Below, one piece after another: positions 13,263 to 15,663 of a stretch of 15,663 bases of DNA (the stretch's first letter is position 1; the number at the start of each line of letters is the position of its first letter). The notes under the pieces were generated by a model, which did no database searches, had not been told where the DNA came from, and saw only the letters and a program-made list of their open reading frames with translations. This DNA comes from 66-474 sp035277545. Lineage in GTDB: Bacteria; Pseudomonadota; Gammaproteobacteria; Xanthomonadales; Rhodanobacteraceae. Both the position numbers and the translations under genes were made by a program. The stretch is taken from positions 1 to 15,663 of the forward strand of contig DATEKI010000119.1 of the NCBI GenBank assembly GCA_035277545.1. Reading direction: 5' to 3'.

Positions 13263-14618
13263 ATGACGCGATATTCCCTGGTTCTGGCTTGCGGCCTGTC
13301 GTTGGCGTGCTGCGGCGTTGCCTTCGCCGCGCCCCCGGAAAGTTCGGCAACGGTTCCGGCCCCGGCGGGCAGCGCGGCGCCCGCACCGGCTTCGCGTGCT
13401 GCCGCTGGCGTACCGAGCCTCGAGGAAATCCAGGCCTTCACGCGCGCGTTCGAAATGATCAAGCAGGCCTACGTCGAACCGGTCGCGAACCGGCAGCTGA
13501 TGCAGTCCGCGATCCGCGGCATGTTGTCGGGGCTCGATCCGCACAGCGAGTTCCTGGACAGGCACGAACTCAACGACCTGAGCGAGGACACCTCCGGTAC
13601 CTACTCCGGCCTCGGGATCGAGGTGGCACAAACCAACCATCAATTGGTGATCATCACGCCGATCGACGGCGGTCCGGCCAAGCGCGCCGGCGTGCTGCCG
13701 GGAGACGTGATCGTGGCGATCGATGGCGTGCCGGTGCAATCCGATGCCATCGATGCCGCGATCAGGAAATTGCGCGGGCCGATCGGCTCGAAGATCACGC
13801 TGAGCGTCCTGCACCCAGACGGCGACAAACCCGTCGCGATACCGCTGGTGCGCGAGCGCATCCGCGTCACCAGCGTGACCACGCGGATGCTGGAACCTGG
13901 CTACGCGTACATCCGCATCAGTGAATTCCAGGAAGACACCGCGGACGAATTGACGCGCGCGCTCGGCAAGCTGCAGAAGCAGCACGGGCCGTTGCGCGGT
14001 GCGGTGCTCGACCTGCGTTCCAATCCGGGCGGGCTGCTCACCAGCGCGGTCGGGGTGTCCGACGATTTCCTCGATTCGGGCTTGATCGTCAGCACGCGCG
14101 GCCGGCTGGCGCAATCCAACCTCAAGTTCAGCGCGACGCCGGGCGACCTGCTCAACGGCGCGCCGATGGTGGTGCTGGTGGACAACGGCACGGCGTCGGC
14201 GGCGGAAATCGTCACCGGCGCATTGAAGGACAACCATCGCGCGCTGGTGATGGGGCGGCGCACCTTCGGCAAGGGTTCGGTGCAGACCGTGCTGCCACTG
14301 GGCAACGGCGACGCGGTGAAACTGACCACCGCGCGCTACTACACGCCCGACGGCACCTCGATCCAGGCGGCCGGCATCACGCCGGACATCGCACTGGGCA
14401 ACGTCACCGTGGCCGCGGATCGCAACCCATCGCTCGACGACGACGAGCACGAGAGCGACCTGCCCAATCACCTCGCCGGCAACCAGGCCGCCTCCAGCGA
14501 TACGGACGCGGGCGAGCTCGCGATGAAGGATTACGCCCTGTCCGAAGCGCTGCACGTATTGAAGGGCCTGGCACTCGCGCGGAACAGCGCGCCTGCAAAC
14601 GCTTCGAGCACGCACTGA
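13263..14618 (+). CDS. ctpA: Carboxy-terminal processing protease, S41 family (CtpA)
   Basis: The 451-residue product has a signal peptide (TRYSLVLACGLSLACCGVAFA), an Ala/Pro/Ser-rich linker to about residue 48, an N-terminal helical region with GMLSGLDPHSEFLD (86-99), a PDZ domain (about 113-196; SGLGIEV, GPAKRAGVLPGDVIVAIDG), and the S41 peptidase core. The catalytic Ser312 lies in NGTASAAEIV and Lys337 in RTFGKGSVQT, with Gln341 also kept; DLRSNPGG is at 250-257. These periplasmic proteases trim or degrade envelope proteins; in Pseudomonas CtpA degrades peptidoglycan cross-link hydrolases, which fits an envC neighbour. The acidic C-terminal tail (DDDEHESD) is probably flexible. I chose ATG 13263 because it begins the signal peptide; the frame is open further upstream, inside envC. 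No Shine-Dalgarno is evident. Confidence 0.94.
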   Translation: MTRYSLVLACGLSLACCGVAFAAPPESSATVPAPAGSAAPAPASRAAAGVPSLEEIQAFTRAFEMIKQAYVEPVANRQLMQSAIRGMLSGLDPHSEFLDRHELNDLSEDTSGTYSGLGIEVAQTNHQLVIITPIDGGPAKRAGVLPGDVIVAIDGVPVQSDAIDAAIRKLRGPIGSKITLSVLHPDGDKPVAIPLVRERIRVTSVTTRMLEPGYAYIRISEFQEDTADELTRALGKLQKQHGPLRGAVLDLRSNPGGLLTSAVGVSDDFLDSGLIVSTRGRLAQSNLKFSATPGDLLNGAPMVVLVDNGTASAAEIVTGALKDNHRALVMGRRTFGKGSVQTVLPLGNGDAVKLTTARYYTPDGTSIQAAGITPDIALGNVTVAADRNPSLDDDEHESDLPNHLAGNQAASSDTDAGELAMKDYALSEALHVLKGLALARNSAPANASSTH

Positions 14619-14629
14619 GGAAACAGCGA

Positions 14630-15663
14630 TCAGGGATGGTCGCACAAAACCTTCTGGATCGACTCGAGTTCCCGGCCGCTGGTCTCCACGCCGCCCCGCC
14701 ACAGCATCACGCCGGCGGCGAGCATCGGCACGGCGATCACCAGCGCGGAAACCAGGAAACTGTCGAACACGCCCGCCACGCCGAGTCCCGCGCCCATGAT
14801 GCCGCCGGCCTTGGAGGCCGCCGCGATCAGGCCCGAACCGGTGCCGCGCAGGTGTACGGGATAGATTTCGGCGGCATATGGAATCATGGTGGCGATCACG
14901 CCACTGATCGCGACCAGCAGCAACACGATCGCGGCGATCGCCGGTGCCTGCGCACGGAAACCGCCGATTTCAATGACCGCGAACGCGAACAACGCCAACG
15001 CAGTCAGGCCCGCGAACAGTACCAGCGACTTGAAGCTGCTCCAACGCTGGTAAAGCCACACCACGACGGCGATTCCCGGGATCGCCAGCAGCGCCGAGCG
15101 CGCCATCAACGCGCCGGCCGCGCTCGCATCCAGGCCGAGTTTGTGCAGGTTGGCGGGCAACCACAGCACGAAGCCGAAGTTCACCAGGCCCCACGCAAGA
15201 CCGCACACCATCAACGCGATCGTGATGCGCGCATGGCGACCCCGCAGCATGTCGCGCAGGCCCGCATGTGGCCGGTGGATTTCCATGATCGGCGCATCCG
15301 CGGCCGCGGCATCCTCGACGAGGCCCGCGGAACCCGCAAAACGCTCGAGCACCGCGCGCGCCTGTTCGGGCATCCCGGCGTTGGCAAGGAAGCGTGGAGA
15401 TTCCGGAATGAACCGGTTGAGCAGCACGATCAGCGCACCGGTCGGAAGATTCAGCAGCCACAATGCGCGCCAACTGAAGTCTGGTTCCAGCAGCGCCGCG
15501 GCACCCGAGGCGGCCAGGTAGCCCGCCGACGTACCGACACCGCCCAATGCCACCAGCAGCCAGCCGCGATGCCGCGCGGGCACCGTTTCCGCCATCAGCG
15601 TGAACGTGATCGGCAGCATGCCGCCGGCCGCCGCGCCCATCATGAAACACATCACCAGGTTCC
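14630..15663 (-). CDS. MFS transporter, sugar/aromatic-acid porter type, partial (N-terminus off window)
   Basis: The frame enters from the right edge (codons for N-L-V precede the first visible Met at 15655) and ends with a TGA at 14632-14630. About 344 residues are present, with roughly nine or ten hydrophobic segments. PESPRFLANAG is the motif before the central loop of sugar-porter proteins, and PYAAEIYPVHLRGTGSG is the matching second-half motif. MGAAAGGMLPITFTLMAETVPARHRG is the TM4/motif region. Metabolite:H+ symporters of the NiaP, PcaK and VanK type share these, so the substrate could be nicotinate or an aromatic acid, which is inference. The missing part should be the first two or three membrane segments. 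It converges on ctpA with only 11 bases between the stops and no visible terminator. Confidence 0.9.
   Translation of the reverse strand, partial: NLVMCFMMGAAAGGMLPITFTLMAETVPARHRGWLLVALGGVGTSAGYLAASGAAALLEPDFSWRALWLLNLPTGALIVLLNRFIPESPRFLANAGMPEQARAVLERFAGSAGLVEDAAAADAPIMEIHRPHAGLRDMLRGRHARITIALMVCGLAWGLVNFGFVLWLPANLHKLGLDASAAGALMARSALLAIPGIAVVVWLYQRWSSFKSLVLFAGLTALALFAFAVIEIGGFRAQAPAIAAIVLLLVAISGVIATMIPYAAEIYPVHLRGTGSGLIAAASKAGGIMGAGLGVAGVFDSFLVSALVIAVPMLAAGVMLWRGGVETSGRELESIQKVLCDHP

Noticed and set aside
1..15663. Defence system, prophage, transposon or CRISPR content
   Set aside because: No nuclease/helicase defence cluster, integrase, transposase, phage structural gene or regularly spaced repeats were seen; RmuC alone is a core gene.

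Overview
The window is a high-GC (about two thirds G+C by eye), gene-dense bacterial chromosome segment. The protein content (RmuC, type I FolE, DUF2845, DUF1993, NnrU, DUF3014, NRDE/TANGO2, and an EnvC-CtpA pair) and the frequent TACAAT-type -10 boxes suggest a gammaproteobacterium of the Xanthomonadales/Lysobacterales, most likely Rhodanobacteraceae or a relative. This placement is inferred from family recognition, not from a database search. There is no transposase, integrase, phage gene, CRISPR array, tRNA or rRNA, and composition looks even. I read it as core chromosome with patches of intergenic repeats.

Layout: a partial DUF2845 secreted protein (minus) diverges from a YdiI/MenI-type hotdog thioesterase. 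After a repeat-rich gap come rmuC and folE, each with its own promoter-like hexamer. A second inverted-repeat block separates folE from a TetA-like MFS exporter, followed by a 64-residue membrane miniprotein and a DUF1993 protein. The 306-base gap after DUF1993 is the most structured non-coding stretch: three copies of one AT-rich arm able to form two mutually exclusive hairpins, then two tandem hairpins and a textbook intrinsic terminator. An NnrU membrane protein and a DUF3014 membrane-anchored protein follow. DUF3014 converges on an NRDE (TANGO2-like) gene across a repeat.

The regulatory centre is a two-gene operon with a 4-base ATGA overlap. It encodes a REC-EAL cyclic-di-GMP phosphodiesterase of the RocR type and a membrane hybrid histidine kinase (TM, sensor helices, TM, HAMP, HisKA, HATPase, REC, HPt). 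Together they could form a complete His-Asp-His-Asp relay ending in control of cyclic-di-GMP breakdown. Next is the cell-envelope pair envC (a degenerate LytM amidase activator) and ctpA (an S41 PDZ protease). A partial minus-strand sugar/aromatic-acid type MFS transporter ends the window.

I found no clear novel defence or mobile system. The best candidates for something undescribed are the structured intergenic region 5649-5816 and the phosphorelay with its unassigned sensor domain.
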